Shown: positions 19,601 to 29,181 of the stretch, one piece after another
Position numbering within the stretch: position 1 is the stretch's first letter
Layout of the letters: each line of letters begins with the position of its first letter
Assembly (NCBI RefSeq): GCF_003149185.1
Contig: NZ_QGDO01000002.1
Location: 1,178,001-1,242,000 of the forward strand
DNA length: 64,000 nucleotides
Origin: Sediminitomix flava
Lineage (GTDB): Bacteria > Bacteroidota > Bacteroidia > Cytophagales > Flammeovirgaceae
Direction: 5' to 3'
Notes under the pieces: model-generated
What the model was told of the DNA's origin: nothing
What the model saw: only the letters and a program-made list of their open reading frames with translations
Database searches by the model: none
Position numbers and translations under genes: made by a program

Positions 19601-22600
19601 ACTGAGAATACACTTGAACTCGTAGAAATTGAATCAATTAGTAAGACTGCATCTCCATCATTTAGAATACTAAATGTAGCTTCAGGAGAATCAAAAATAA
19701 ATGGATTACCAAAATCAAGCTCATAGTCACTCAATACTACGAATGGCTCGTTTCCACTTACAGTAAGCGTTACTGGCACTTCAAAGATAGAACTTACAGG
19801 ATCATTACTGTTAATTACTAGAGCTGATTCAAAAGTGCCATTTGGCATATCTGATGCATCTAATGTTAAAGTCACATCTTGTGAATCGCCTGGTGCAATT
19901 ACACCTTCTTCTATACTAGCAGAAACAAATGACTGCCCTGCCGATGGGAATGCTAACCAAGAAACTTGCATTGATCCACCTGGTGCAGAATCACCTAAGT
20001 AACCTACTAAACCTGTGTTACCCGTATTCAAATCAACAACTCTAAGTTCTGGTAGGAAAGTATCATAGTTGAAGGCAGACATCCATACAATACCTGTAGT
20101 AGGATCCCATGCCATTCCTTGACCAAAGTTTGCATCAAAACCGATATAACCAATATCTGTCAGTTGAGCAGTTGCTTTGTCAATTCCATAAAGCATATCA
20201 TTGACAATATCATAACCGTACAACTCACCATCTCCTGTTGCTGTAATAGAGATCATTAAATATGTCTCAGAATAATCTCCGATATACTCTGCTACATAAA
20301 GTCCATTCTCATCAACAAGTTCATAAAGTGCTGTTGCTGTAGAAGCATAAATAGCTTTGGATGTAGGATCAATTGTAATACCAGTCCAATCACCCATTCC
20401 TAATAACCAAGTATTGATCAACGTTCCTTCTTGTCCTTCCACTAAAGAGTATTCATACAACTCTCCACCTGAATGCAACTCTAAGAAACTCATGTTTCCA
20501 GGTAGTGTAATCGCAGAAGATGTGAAAGAAGGAGCTGAAGTTTCATTTTCTAATGAAATATACTCAGGGTTACCCAATTCAAAAGTTCCATGGAAAGGAT
20601 TAGAACTTACGTCATAAGCATAAATACCAGTCAAAGCGATTGTCGATAAATCTTCTTCCATATTTATGGTTGGCACCCCTTTCTGAGGAACTGAAGATCT
20701 TCTTTCCTCAACTTTACCAGTTTTGGCTATACTTCTAGATACAGATGGTGCAGTTGCAGCCGGTATATTTATTTCCATTTGCTCTTCTACAGGAGTCACA
20801 CCTAAATACTCTAGATCAAATATTAGAGAATCTGTACCGTTATTTGTCAATGTAACCGTATGAGAAACTTGTGTATCAACCTCTAAAGAATCAATGATTT
20901 CTGAAGGAGATACTGCTAAGATTACATTTGGTAATTTACCTTGACCAAAAACATAAAGACTAACTATCGTATCAACATCCGATACAATTGATAAGGTATC
21001 TTCAAAGAATACACTATCAGATGGATTAAACATCACATCAGCGTATGCCATCTGCATTGGAGGAATTACTAATCCATCAAATAATGCAGTGAAGTTTTCT
21101 GAAGTAGATGTAACTTCTGAAATATGAAGCGTATCTGAACCCTCATTATAGATTTCGAAAGTTTCATAAGCATAATCACCTACTAGTACCGAATCTTCAA
21201 AGATCAATGAATCTTCAGATATAGCAATCGAAGGCTCTCCTGTTACTGTCAAGTATAAAGGTACGATTGACTGTGGTTGTTCTGGATCCAATGAAGATAC
21301 CCAAATCTCACCATAGTAAGATCCACCTAACAGATCTAATGAATTAACAGTAACATCTACATCCATACTACCACCAGCATCTATAGTGCCTTGTGTAATA
21401 TTTGGCACGATGTACTCTAATGACGCATAGATAGCTACCGCTAGACCTTCTTCAATATAATAAGTATTGAATGCTACTTGAATTCCTTGTGAACCATCAT
21501 AGTTCTCAGCTCCAACTGAAACATTGTATGCATTTCCTTCTACTTTCTCGTATTGGAACAACATGTTTCCACCTCTTGTCAACATTACTTGGAATGTATA
21601 TTCTCCATCTCCAGCGAAAGAAGGTACGTCTGTATACTGCACGTATAAAACATCTTCTCCAATCAAATAATGTACACTACCACCTGCTTCAGGATTCAAG
21701 TCTTTCCATAATGGTGCTACAATAGAGTTTGGAGTTCTTACATCAGGAATCTGTTGATTCACTGGCAAGTTGGCTCCATTTGGATCAAATGTCAGATAAC
21801 CATTAGAAGAAACGTAAGCTTTTGTAAAACGATGGCCAAATAGTGAAACTTCAAATGGTAACTCTACTCCTGCGGCATCGTCATCTCCTAAATCTAAAAG
21901 AACAGCATTCTCATTTTCTGAAATATCCATCCAGTTATAAATAGGCGCGCTAGGAGATTCTTCATAATTATCCATGAAGAAATATCCACCATCACCAAAT
22001 CCATAACCATTTACAACTGCATGACCTTGACGTGAATCTACTTCACCTTTCACAGGATCTTTTGCAAATTGGATATAGCTTATATTATTAGGATTGTCTC
22101 CGTACTCTAAATCTTCAGGGTAGAAGTTACTAAACTGGAATTTCAATTCACCTTCTCCTGTATTGTTGATCGTTAATGTTTCAGTACTTGAAGAAGCATA
22201 TTCAACATTATACACCAACTCTTGAGGATCAAACGATATATGACCAGGGAAAGAACCCATCGCTGAAAGTTCAAAACTATACTGCTCTCCTTCAGTGCTG
22301 ATTAGTATCAATTCACCAGTAACAGCACCTTCTGATTCTGGAATATATTTTATAGCTAACTCAACTGAATCTTGATAAGGAATTGAAAGTTCATAATCAG
22401 CTACTAACTCAAATTCTCCTGTTACAATAACTTGCTCGATATCAGTAGAACCATCTCCAATATTTGAAATGACGATATCTTGCTCTACCTCATAACCAAT
22501 AATATGTGTACCAAAGTCAAGATTTGATGCTTCCAATTCTGGAACACCATAAATATCGACAGCAATTGGGTAACCATATAAAGGATAGATGTTATTTGAA

Positions 22601-25600
22601 CGAATCATTGCATAAGCTAAATAACTTCCTTCATGAAGTTCAGATGCATCTACACTAATCGCAATTTCATCTGTTCCACCTGCCGCAGCTGAACCTGCGT
22701 ATTTTGACGCAGTTAACCACTCAACCTCTGATCCAATGTTTTGTAAGATTGTCCATTCTATTGCATTCGCTAATAGACTTCCTCCTTGAGAACCTTTACC
22801 AAATCCATTGATATCTGTTTCCGTTGAATATAAAGTATAGTTCAAATCAGTTCTTTGTACACCATTTACCTGAGCTGTAACTACTAGAGGTTCTCCTGAA
22901 GCCCAAGTCGCTAGAATCTCAGGGTCATTGTATGTACTGATAGATTTACTCATGAATGAGTCATAACTCAAACCTAAAGTATCTACACCTGCAAAAATTG
23001 GATGTGTAGTATTTTGAACCATCATATAGTCATCTTGATAACTATAAGTTGCATTCCCTCCCATTAGTCTATAAGAACTCCAATAATTAGAAATCTCATT
23101 ACTAGCTACTTCAGGATACATTGTCACTACACTACCTCTATAATCAACATAATCAGCCAATACCATCCCTAGGTAATAGTTATCATAGAAATAATAATCA
23201 CCACGAGCTAATACAATACCATCAAAAACTTGAAGTTCATTCCAGTTTGGCGTAAATACACTGACATCAATTGTAGTTACTGAAGCAAATTTATCTGATG
23301 CTAGTAAACTATCCACAATATCAAACTGATCTACAGCAATACTTCCATTTAATGGTGTAGACAAAACTGCAATATTGAAACCAGGAGAGTCTCCCTCTTG
23401 AATATACACAGGAGCTTGTTCATCAGCTGAAACAGCTTCTACAGAACCATCAATACCTTTTCTTTCAATTGTATGGATATCTAAACCATTCCAACGAGTT
23501 TGCATAGAAGCTACTGATTTCTCAATCTCTGCCATTGATGATGCTTCTACTAAAGACATGGTATAATTCAAGTCTACAGTTCCCTCATTATGAAGAGTAA
23601 ATGTAGTATCCATAGCTTCCCCATTTCTCATATTCAAATATATATAGTCTGGAGAAACAGTAAGGAGTGCTGCATCTATAACATTTGCATAGAATTCAAT
23701 CTCGATATCTTCTTGAACATCACCGTCAAAAGTAACAATGAAACTATCTTCAACACTTCCAGCAACAGCCGGAGTATAATTGAAATAAACTTCAAGCTCA
23801 GTTTCAGCAGCTAACTCATAAGGGAATGTCAGGTCTAGAACTGTAACATTCTCTGGTAAATCAAGAGAAGCTATAGCTACAGACTCTGTACCAGCATTGC
23901 TTAAAGAGAAACTTCCCGATGAAGTTACTCCAGTATACGCTTCAAAGAAATAAACTTGATCAGTGGAAGCACTAACCAAAGGTGCGCTTTCAACTGTTAA
24001 AGAAACTGGATATTCTACAACTGTATTATTTGGGTCTGAAGTGTTCATTACCAAAGTTGCAGTATAGGTCGTATCTACATCTAATCCTCTAGCATTATAA
24101 GTTAAAACAAGATCTTCAGATTCTACTCCCTCAAGCTCACCTCCGGATGGAGAAACTCTTAACCAACTACCTTTTCCTCCAAGTGCCCATGCAATTGCTT
24201 GGTTAGCAAATAATCTATGATCTTCAGAATAAGATACATTGTAGTCATCCAAACTTTCATTACCAATACCTATTATGCGGCCACCGCCATAAGTTGCTAC
24301 CCCTACAAAAGCATTTCCATTTTGAGTAAAAACTATATTTTCGGCACTTCCTTCTACCTCAAAATAAGCTCCAGCTGAAGATGCATATAATTCTATTAAT
24401 GAATTTGTAATAGGATGAGGAGCAAAATCATAGATATACTCATCATAATAAGTACCGTAAGCGTTGTATGTAAGTCCAGACCCTTCAAGAAGATAGTTTA
24501 TATTCGTTGTTGAGCCTGAATCATCACCCATAGTGATCAAACCTCCGCCACTCATAATCCAGTCTTTAATTACTGAAAGAGTTTGGGTATTGAAATCTCC
24601 CACATTATCATACAACAATAGAAGGTCTACTTCACTCAGACTACTTTCAGTTAACTCATTCAACTCAACCCAAGTCACTCCTTGAAGAGCTCCATCTTCT
24701 GCTAAGATTGAAAAATCAAATAGACTATACCCAGGAGGTAACGCAACTGTTTTCCCTGAAATTTCAGAACTAATAGCCAATTCAATAGCATTTACTGTTC
24801 TTGTTTCTACTGAATGTAAAGAGCGATCTTCACTATATATGTCTACCTCTAAATTTAATAGAGCAGGCAAATGTAATAGTTCCTCTTCTTCATCATGCTC
24901 AATAGAAACTGAATACCCTAATAAGCTTTCTGCTACAGTATTGGAGAATGTTAATGTATCCTCGTCACCTCTACCAAAGCTAACCGTCCAATCAAATGAT
25001 GTTTCTGAACTAGAATATACAGGCGTATTTATTGCACTAGCATATACTTCAAAAGTAGTAACAGAATTGTAAGGATCATTAGAGTCTATCTCTAAAACTC
25101 CATAGAAATCACCTGCAACTGTTGGTGTAATACTAGCCATCACTTCAAGAGTGTCTCCCACTTCAACAGTTAGCGGGTATGTATATGTAGGTATTGTAGC
25201 GTCAGTCGCTGTAATCGAATTGATTTCAAGAGTTGTTGAACCCTCATTTATGATCGACACTGGGAATGTTACAAGAGAGTCTACATAAACATCTCCAAGA
25301 ATAGCATACTCTTCCTCAAAATTAATTGTTGGATAAACACCTACTGTAAGGCTCATTGGAAGCTCTTGAACAGGATAGTTATAACCATCTACATAGAAAT
25401 CTAATTGACGCTCATAAGTTTCTCCTCCTTCTAGGTTAACAGTACTATATAAAACATCGAAAGCATCAGTACTATTAGCTGCTACTACACCTGAAATTTG
25501 ACCAAGGTCAAATACTCGTACATCTGGCTTAATCAAGATTGCTTTACCAGCACTCGCAAATGTCGTATTATATGCGATTTGTAATCCTAGTGTTCCATCT

Positions 25601-28404
25601 TGATTTTCTACCCCTATCGTAGCATCCTGAGCATTAGTATCTGGATCATCCTTATATTGGATTTTTATATTTCCATTATCCCATAAAATGTACTGAAATT
25701 CAAAAGAACTCCCTCCACCAAATGGATATACATCACATTGAATTATAACGTGATCCTCTTGTTCTTGGACATAAGCATAATTTACCCTTAAATCATCCCA
25801 TAGACCCGCAATAAAATTATTAGGTGTATCAGCATTAGGAATTGATACATTACCAAATGCGGTAATACCTGTAGTACCAAATGTAATTAAACCATTACTT
25901 GTTACATACAATGTCGAATAATCCTCATTATAGAATGGGAAATCAAAATTATTCAATGTATATGTACCATAACAATCATCACATCCAGATACTACAACAT
26001 CTGACGTGGAAATATCAACCCAATCGTATAAAACATTTCCATTAGAATTGTCTTCCCATGAATATTCATCTGCATACCCTGAAGTATTAACCTGACCAGC
26101 ATTTAATAATGCATTTTCACCTTTTTTCTCTAATCTGTAATACTGATAAGGATTTACCTTTGCAGCTAATTCTTCTTCTGGTTCTACATTTGTAATGTTT
26201 AAGCTATACGAGAAATCTGTATCTCCTGAATTTGTCACTACAACCTCTACCTCTCCTTCTTCATTTGCTTCTGCTTGGACAGATAAAGGAGACGGTGCTA
26301 CACTAATACTTGCTGGATCTCCTGATAGAACTTGTGAAACAACTGAAACCGACATCGGTAAATTTGATGCATTTCCTTCAATTGTAATATTCCCTGTAAA
26401 ATCACCTGCTGTACTCGGGTTAAATGTTATAGGAATATATACTGACTGCCCCCATCTGATTCCTTCAAATGAAGTTTCAAGGATTTCTATATCAGCATTA
26501 TCTGAAGTCACATTTGTTATATCGTAATAGTTAGTCCCGTTGTTTTCAACTTCTAAATAGGCTTCTATTGCGTAGCCTACAAAAGTATTTTCTAAATCCA
26601 ATGCACTTGAAGCAACAATAGCATCACCCAATACATACATCTCAACACCTACATATTCTGTTGCTACTAAAGAGCTTGTAATTTCAGCTTCTACATAAGG
26701 ATTGAAACCACCAGTATAATTTGTAGCATCAAGTGTCACGGTAACATTCTGTGATTCTCCTGGCGCTATCACTCCGCTCGTAACATCTGCACTTGCCCAA
26801 TCAACATCTCCTAATGAAAGTGAGAAGTCAGTATCTACATTTCCTGCATTTATGATTTTGATAACTGCTGTAGTAGAACTTCCTTCATCTACTTCTTTAT
26901 AAATAAAGTCTGGAGAAATTGCTAGTCGAGGAGCTGGTTCAAATCCATTATCATCATCGTCATTTCCTTCACCCAAAGCTCTTGCGGCATTCAATCTTCC
27001 ACTACCTAGTTCTCCTTGGTAACTTGGGTTAACGTCATCGATAGGATCGGTTGTATTTACCAACATATCCCAAAGTGTTGCTGGCGAGAATGACGGACTT
27101 CCATATTCTGATACTACTAAGGCCGCCACCCCAGACACATGAGGACACGCCATTGACGTTCCTTGGAAAAAGGCATATCCGTTATTTGGAACTGTACTCA
27201 ATACTCCTTCCGAAGAAATACTAGTTTCTCCTCCAGGTGCAGAAATATCAACCCAGTCACCATAATTTGAATACCATGATTTAGTATCATTATGTGTAGT
27301 CGCTGAAACCATCATTACTCCATCCAACTCTGATCTATAATCAACCGAAGGACTGTCAGAGTTTCCTGATGAGATAATAACAATACCTCCGTTCATCATA
27401 TCAGAACCTGCTTCTGCTGTATAATAATTGATAGCATCTACAAGTGACTGATCATAAGACCCTCCTCCCCAACTATTTTGAGAAATTATAGATCCCATAT
27501 CGGCAGCATAGATAAATGATGGAGCAGGGTTATAAATTGCATTCGATCCATCCGCATTCAAACTCATAGCCATTAAACGAATACCGTCACCAATACCTGT
27601 TCCTCCAGCTACTCCACCTACACCTATTCCATTATTATTTTCTGCTGCTACTGTACCTGCAACATGGGTTCCGTGACTATGATAATCATATACATCATTT
27701 GTTCCATAATGGAAATCCCAACCGTATACGTCATCAATGTAACCATTGTTATCATCATCAATTCCATTATTTGGAATCTCACCTTCGTTCACCCAGATAT
27801 TACCAGATAAGTCTTCATGGTTATAATCAATACCTGAATCATGAATTGATACTACAACTCTATCATCTCCAGTTTGTACATTCCATGCTTCAAGTAATTT
27901 AATATCTGCACCAACTGTACCACCTGTTTGACCTGTATTGTCATAGTGCCATTGTGCTCCAAAACTTGGATCATTAGGACTTTGAACAACACTAGCATCA
28001 CCTGTTGAATACTTAAAAACCGGTGTACATGTTGTTACCTCAGTAATTCCTTCAAAAGAATTAAGCACAGTTTCTACAGATACATTTTCACTGAATGAAA
28101 CATCATACCAGAGATGTAATCCATATTTTCTGTGCTTTTCCTCAAACTTCCCTGCATAAGGGAATACTCTTTTCATCTCTCGGATTTGATATTCCGCAGC
28201 AAGTCTATCAATATTTCTTAAGCCTACTGATAATACTTGAGATGAATTCGATTTCATTGGGCTTGCAATAATTTGCGATTCTATTTGAGCTGCAAACTTT
28301 ACACGCACCACATTATTAATTTGTTCTGCTCTATACTGTGCTTGTAATGTAAAACTGAACAACAGCATAAAGAGTACAAAAAAAATGTTAGCTTTTCGCT
28401 TCAT
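16621..28404 (-). CDS. Giant T9SS-secreted subtilisin-like (S8) protease with mosaic tail
   Basis: 3927 residues. A signal peptide ends LQAQ near residue 23. The S8 domain spans about 140-475 with catalytic Asp189 (HDSGID), His244 (SHGTHVAG) and Ser417 (GTSMACPH) and oxyanion Asn348. Then come, in order: ASH/choice-of-anchor-type sandwiches from about 485; a nidogen-like module at 785-955; a glutamine-amidotransferase-like Rossmann segment at 1212-1409 and a second at 1676-1882; a second nidogen-like module at 2155-2312; a propeller-like segment at 2587-2820; eight Ig/cadherin-like repeats at about 3090-3840; and a type A T9SS sorting domain over the last 80 residues (APNPF ... GLYFYILTVG ... 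KRMIVE). The catalytic domain, signal and sorting domain are seen directly; middle-domain names are by resemblance. It is probably cell-surface or released and may degrade polymeric protein. Confidence 0.92.
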   Translation of the reverse strand: MKRKANIFFVLFMLLFSFTLQAQYRAEQINNVVRVKFAAQIESQIIASPMKSNSSQVLSVGLRNIDRLAAEYQIREMKRVFPYAGKFEEKHRKYGLHLWYDVSFSENVSVETVLNSFEGITEVTTCTPVFKYSTGDASVVQSPNDPSFGAQWHYDNTGQTGGTVGADIKLLEAWNVQTGDDRVVVSIHDSGIDYNHEDLSGNIWVNEGEIPNNGIDDDNNGYIDDVYGWDFHYGTNDVYDYHSHGTHVAGTVAAENNNGIGVGGVAGGTGIGDGIRLMAMSLNADGSNAIYNPAPSFIYAADMGSIISQNSWGGGSYDQSLVDAINYYTAEAGSDMMNGGIVIISSGNSDSPSVDYRSELDGVMMVSATTHNDTKSWYSNYGDWVDISAPGGETSISSEGVLSTVPNNGYAFFQGTSMACPHVSGVAALVVSEYGSPSFSPATLWDMLVNTTDPIDDVNPSYQGELGSGRLNAARALGEGNDDDDNGFEPAPRLAISPDFIYKEVDEGSSTTAVIKIINAGNVDTDFSLSLGDVDWASADVTSGVIAPGESQNVTVTLDATNYTGGFNPYVEAEITSSLVATEYVGVEMYVLGDAIVASSALDLENTFVGYAIEAYLEVENNGTNYYDITNVTSDNADIEILETSFEGIRWGQSVYIPITFNPSTAGDFTGNITIEGNASNLPMSVSVVSQVLSGDPASISVAPSPLSVQAEANEEGEVEVVVTNSGDTDFSYSLNITNVEPEEELAAKVNPYQYYRLEKKGENALLNAGQVNTSGYADEYSWEDNSNGNVLYDWVDISTSDVVVSGCDDCYGTYTLNNFDFPFYNEDYSTLYVTSNGLITFGTTGITAFGNVSIPNADTPNNFIAGLWDDLRVNYAYVQEQEDHVIIQCDVYPFGGGSSFEFQYILWDNGNIKIQYKDDPDTNAQDATIGVENQDGTLGLQIAYNTTFASAGKAILIKPDVRVFDLGQISGVVAANSTDAFDVLYSTVNLEGGETYERQLDFYVDGYNYPVQELPMSLTVGVYPTINFEEEYAILGDVYVDSLVTFPVSIINEGSTTLEINSITATDATIPTYTYPLTVEVGDTLEVMASITPTVAGDFYGVLEIDSNDPYNSVTTFEVYASAINTPVYSSSETSFDWTVSFGRGDEDTLTFSNTVAESLLGYSVSIEHDEEEELLHLPALLNLEVDIYSEDRSLHSVETRTVNAIELAISSEISGKTVALPPGYSLFDFSILAEDGALQGVTWVELNELTESSLSEVDLLLLYDNVGDFNTQTLSVIKDWIMSGGGLITMGDDSGSTTNINYLLEGSGLTYNAYGTYYDEYIYDFAPHPITNSLIELYASSAGAYFEVEGSAENIVFTQNGNAFVGVATYGGGRIIGIGNESLDDYNVSYSEDHRLFANQAIAWALGGKGSWLRVSPSGGELEGVESEDLVLTYNARGLDVDTTYTATLVMNTSDPNNTVVEYPVSLTVESAPLVSASTDQVYFFEAYTGVTSSGSFSLSNAGTESVAIASLDLPENVTVLDLTFPYELAAETELEVYFNYTPAVAGSVEDSFIVTFDGDVQEDIEIEFYANVIDAALLTVSPDYIYLNMRNGEAMDTTFTLHNEGTVDLNYTMSLVEASSMAEIEKSVASMQTRWNGLDIHTIERKGIDGSVEAVSADEQAPVYIQEGDSPGFNIAVLSTPLNGSIAVDQFDIVDSLLASDKFASVTTIDVSVFTPNWNELQVFDGIVLARGDYYFYDNYYLGMVLADYVDYRGSVVTMYPEVASNEISNYWSSYRLMGGNATYSYQDDYMMVQNTTHPIFAGVDTLGLSYDSFMSKSISTYNDPEILATWASGEPLVVTAQVNGVQRTDLNYTLYSTETDINGFGKGSQGGSLLANAIEWTILQNIGSEVEWLTASKYAGSAAAGGTDEIAISVDASELHEGSYLAYAMIRSNNIYPLYGYPIAVDIYGVPELEASNLDFGTHIIGYEVEQDIVISNIGDGSTDIEQVIVTGEFELVADYELSIPYQDSVELAIKYIPESEGAVTGELILISTEGEQYSFELSAMGSFPGHISFDPQELVYNVEYASSSTETLTINNTGEGELKFQFSNFYPEDLEYGDNPNNISYIQFAKDPVKGEVDSRQGHAVVNGYGFGDGGYFFMDNYEESPSAPIYNWMDISENENAVLLDLGDDDAAGVELPFEVSLFGHRFTKAYVSSNGYLTFDPNGANLPVNQQIPDVRTPNSIVAPLWKDLNPEAGGSVHYLIGEDVLYVQYTDVPSFAGDGEYTFQVMLTRGGNMLFQYEKVEGNAYNVSVGAENYDGSQGIQVAFNTYYIEEGLAVAIYASLEYIVPNITQGTIDAGGSMDVDVTVNSLDLLGGSYYGEIWVSSLDPEQPQSIVPLYLTVTGEPSIAISEDSLIFEDSVLVGDYAYETFEIYNEGSDTLHISEVTSTSENFTALFDGLVIPPMQMAYADVMFNPSDSVFFEDTLSIVSDVDTIVSLYVFGQGKLPNVILAVSPSEIIDSLEVDTQVSHTVTLTNNGTDSLIFDLEYLGVTPVEEQMEINIPAATAPSVSRSIAKTGKVEERRSSVPQKGVPTINMEEDLSTIALTGIYAYDVSSNPFHGTFELGNPEYISLENETSAPSFTSSAITLPGNMSFLELHSGGELYEYSLVEGQEGTLINTWLLGMGDWTGITIDPTSKAIYASTATALYELVDENGLYVAEYIGDYSETYLMISITATGDGELYGYDIVNDMLYGIDKATAQLTDIGYIGFDANFGQGMAWDPTTGIVWMSAFNYDTFLPELRVVDLNTGNTGLVGYLGDSAPGGSMQVSWLAFPSAGQSFVSASIEEGVIAPGDSQDVTLTLDASDMPNGTFESALVINSNDPVSSIFEVPVTLTVSGNEPFVVLSDYELDFGNPFIFDSPEATFSILNDGDAVLLIDSISTSSSVFSVVGYPMALEIGEEVELTVSLNPAEVGSLDETLTIFSNASDVSVSLIASVRTPDVYAVVLPGELESKQPTNEVRSEVITIRNLGESTSLEWDIEIADDSWLSLDTLNGSVDALGEERVRVSFNSEGLPKGSYGTELLLTTNDPNLPSTIIPVEFEVINSLPVVANPLDTVFVDLEEEYHFVDMSEVFTDADSEEVIIVYAEIENSWAATVMEVDSGFYVTPNAVDTTSVRVVALDPEDGLVETTVDLVIEYTGENDAPEFIGTLDDVELNYEGSPFISASLEAMFVDEDELFFEVTSSDEEVAEVEIVAGLLVVTPHHIGSAEILVSVSDPFGGVVEVMFTTTVIFDGENAAPMVATSIDDMDVDLYEGTYYLDISDVFTDEDYDRLTVSVESSDEAIAMVSLDGDELRISPQRIGDSEVTLTATDGKGGIATEVFNVTVIYTGVNSLPMVLEYPENQVISLAGGENLIGIFNVFYDYDGDELEMALEVSDSSKLVAELDFNNNYLAVSPLAGGVSTITLMANDGKSEEWVAVTFDIEVIDESNNLPEFVQLEQLEIIPNQEVVVYDLASVFTDADDDVLTFNVESSDELVIATISNDSLSINATAATDAEVTLVANDGRSRDVVMSFGVHANTAPSFVAIDTIILNEIPTYHVIDLHAHISDADGDDMTMVISEEMEGLSTYLDGGNLMLTIEDEVNGTVQIDVEDTRGGTLSASFVIITNHSPEGVAQELINLVPNVTTTAFKLEDLFTDVDADALVFDVSTTDSVLVANIDGDSLFVSSIAATDAEVIVTANDEKGGVTALELNVHSNTLPTSTNDLPNIATSEVPSVHTFDLSMYFEDIDGDELVYFAETEVSSLTLAFSGDLLMVMVNEIASGTVSITAEDGRGGSVEASFSLDVITSVDDVLEASVLKQNAPNPFTTSTSIEYSISEKTQVSLRLYSAQGQFVKEVVSEEALPGDYQVEVSKDGLQTGLYFYILTVGDKQFAKRMIVE
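16900..19135 (-). repeat. Tandem Ig/cadherin-like repeats in the giant protease
   Basis: Eight consecutive units of about 70-100 residues, each opening with a short Pro-containing linker (PEFV, PMVA, PSFV), continuing to an acidic turn of the type (V/F)FTD(A/E)D, and containing VTL-A-(N/T)DG(K/R)-type strands. Units diverge strongly at the protein level. Confidence 0.8.
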
Positions 28405-29181
28405 TTTAGATGGATAGGTTTTTTACAAAAAATAAATACGTAAAATAAAAATATGCCTAGAGATTAAAATTGAGTTCTTAAAGAACATCTGATAAAAAAT
28501 ATCTCTTTAGGTATTAATAATTTAAGCATCCTAAAATCCCTTTAGGAAAGCTTATGAGAATAGGTAGTTAAGGAGGTGTATTCGTTTAATTCATTAGCAA
28601 TTAATTAAGTGAATAGATAGTATAATGTCACTCTAACAAAGTTGCTTCATAAGAATTTAATAATCAACTACATATATTTTTAATACAAAACTATATAGGT
28701 ATATCACAATTTAAAATAGTTAAAAAGTAAAATTAAAAATATTGCACCTAACCCAATCAAACACACCACACTCCTCGTATAATACATATTAACAATTCGG
28801 TTAAAGAATATGGCATATAAATGCCCCACTGTCTAAATATCACAATTAAACCATATTTATATACCACTTTACCAATACACTCTAATACTATATCACCTAT
28901 AAAATTCTTTGAAAAAGCCTATTTAACATCCCCTCAAAAATCAAATATTAGATTAAATACTTTACTATCTAATTCTTTCAACTCTATGCCCTTTGAACAA
29001 ATTTCTAAACACAAATCCTTATATTATAAATTAAACTGAGATGCCTACAACGACAGGTAATGAATACGTACTTCAAAACCATCAAGTAGCATTTGATGTT
29101 GTTTCTATGTCATAAATATTAATACTGTAGAAGTTATTACACTTCTCAAGCATACAATAGAAAGATTTAATAAGGGAGAAG
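28405..29181. other. Gene-free AT-rich region
   Basis: 777 bases between divergent genes. It should hold promoters for both sides, but I find no strict TAnnTTTG on either strand near the genes. A 7-bp perfect hairpin (TCCTAAA 28529-28535 with 28541-28547) is the only clear structure. A 72-codon frame inside (28821-29039) has no signal of being coding. Confidence 0.6.

Noticed and set aside
28821-29039. 72-codon open frame in the AT-rich tract upstream of the ATE-like gene
   Set aside because: Composition is that of AT-rich non-coding DNA, with no ribosome site, no domain and no neighbour link.
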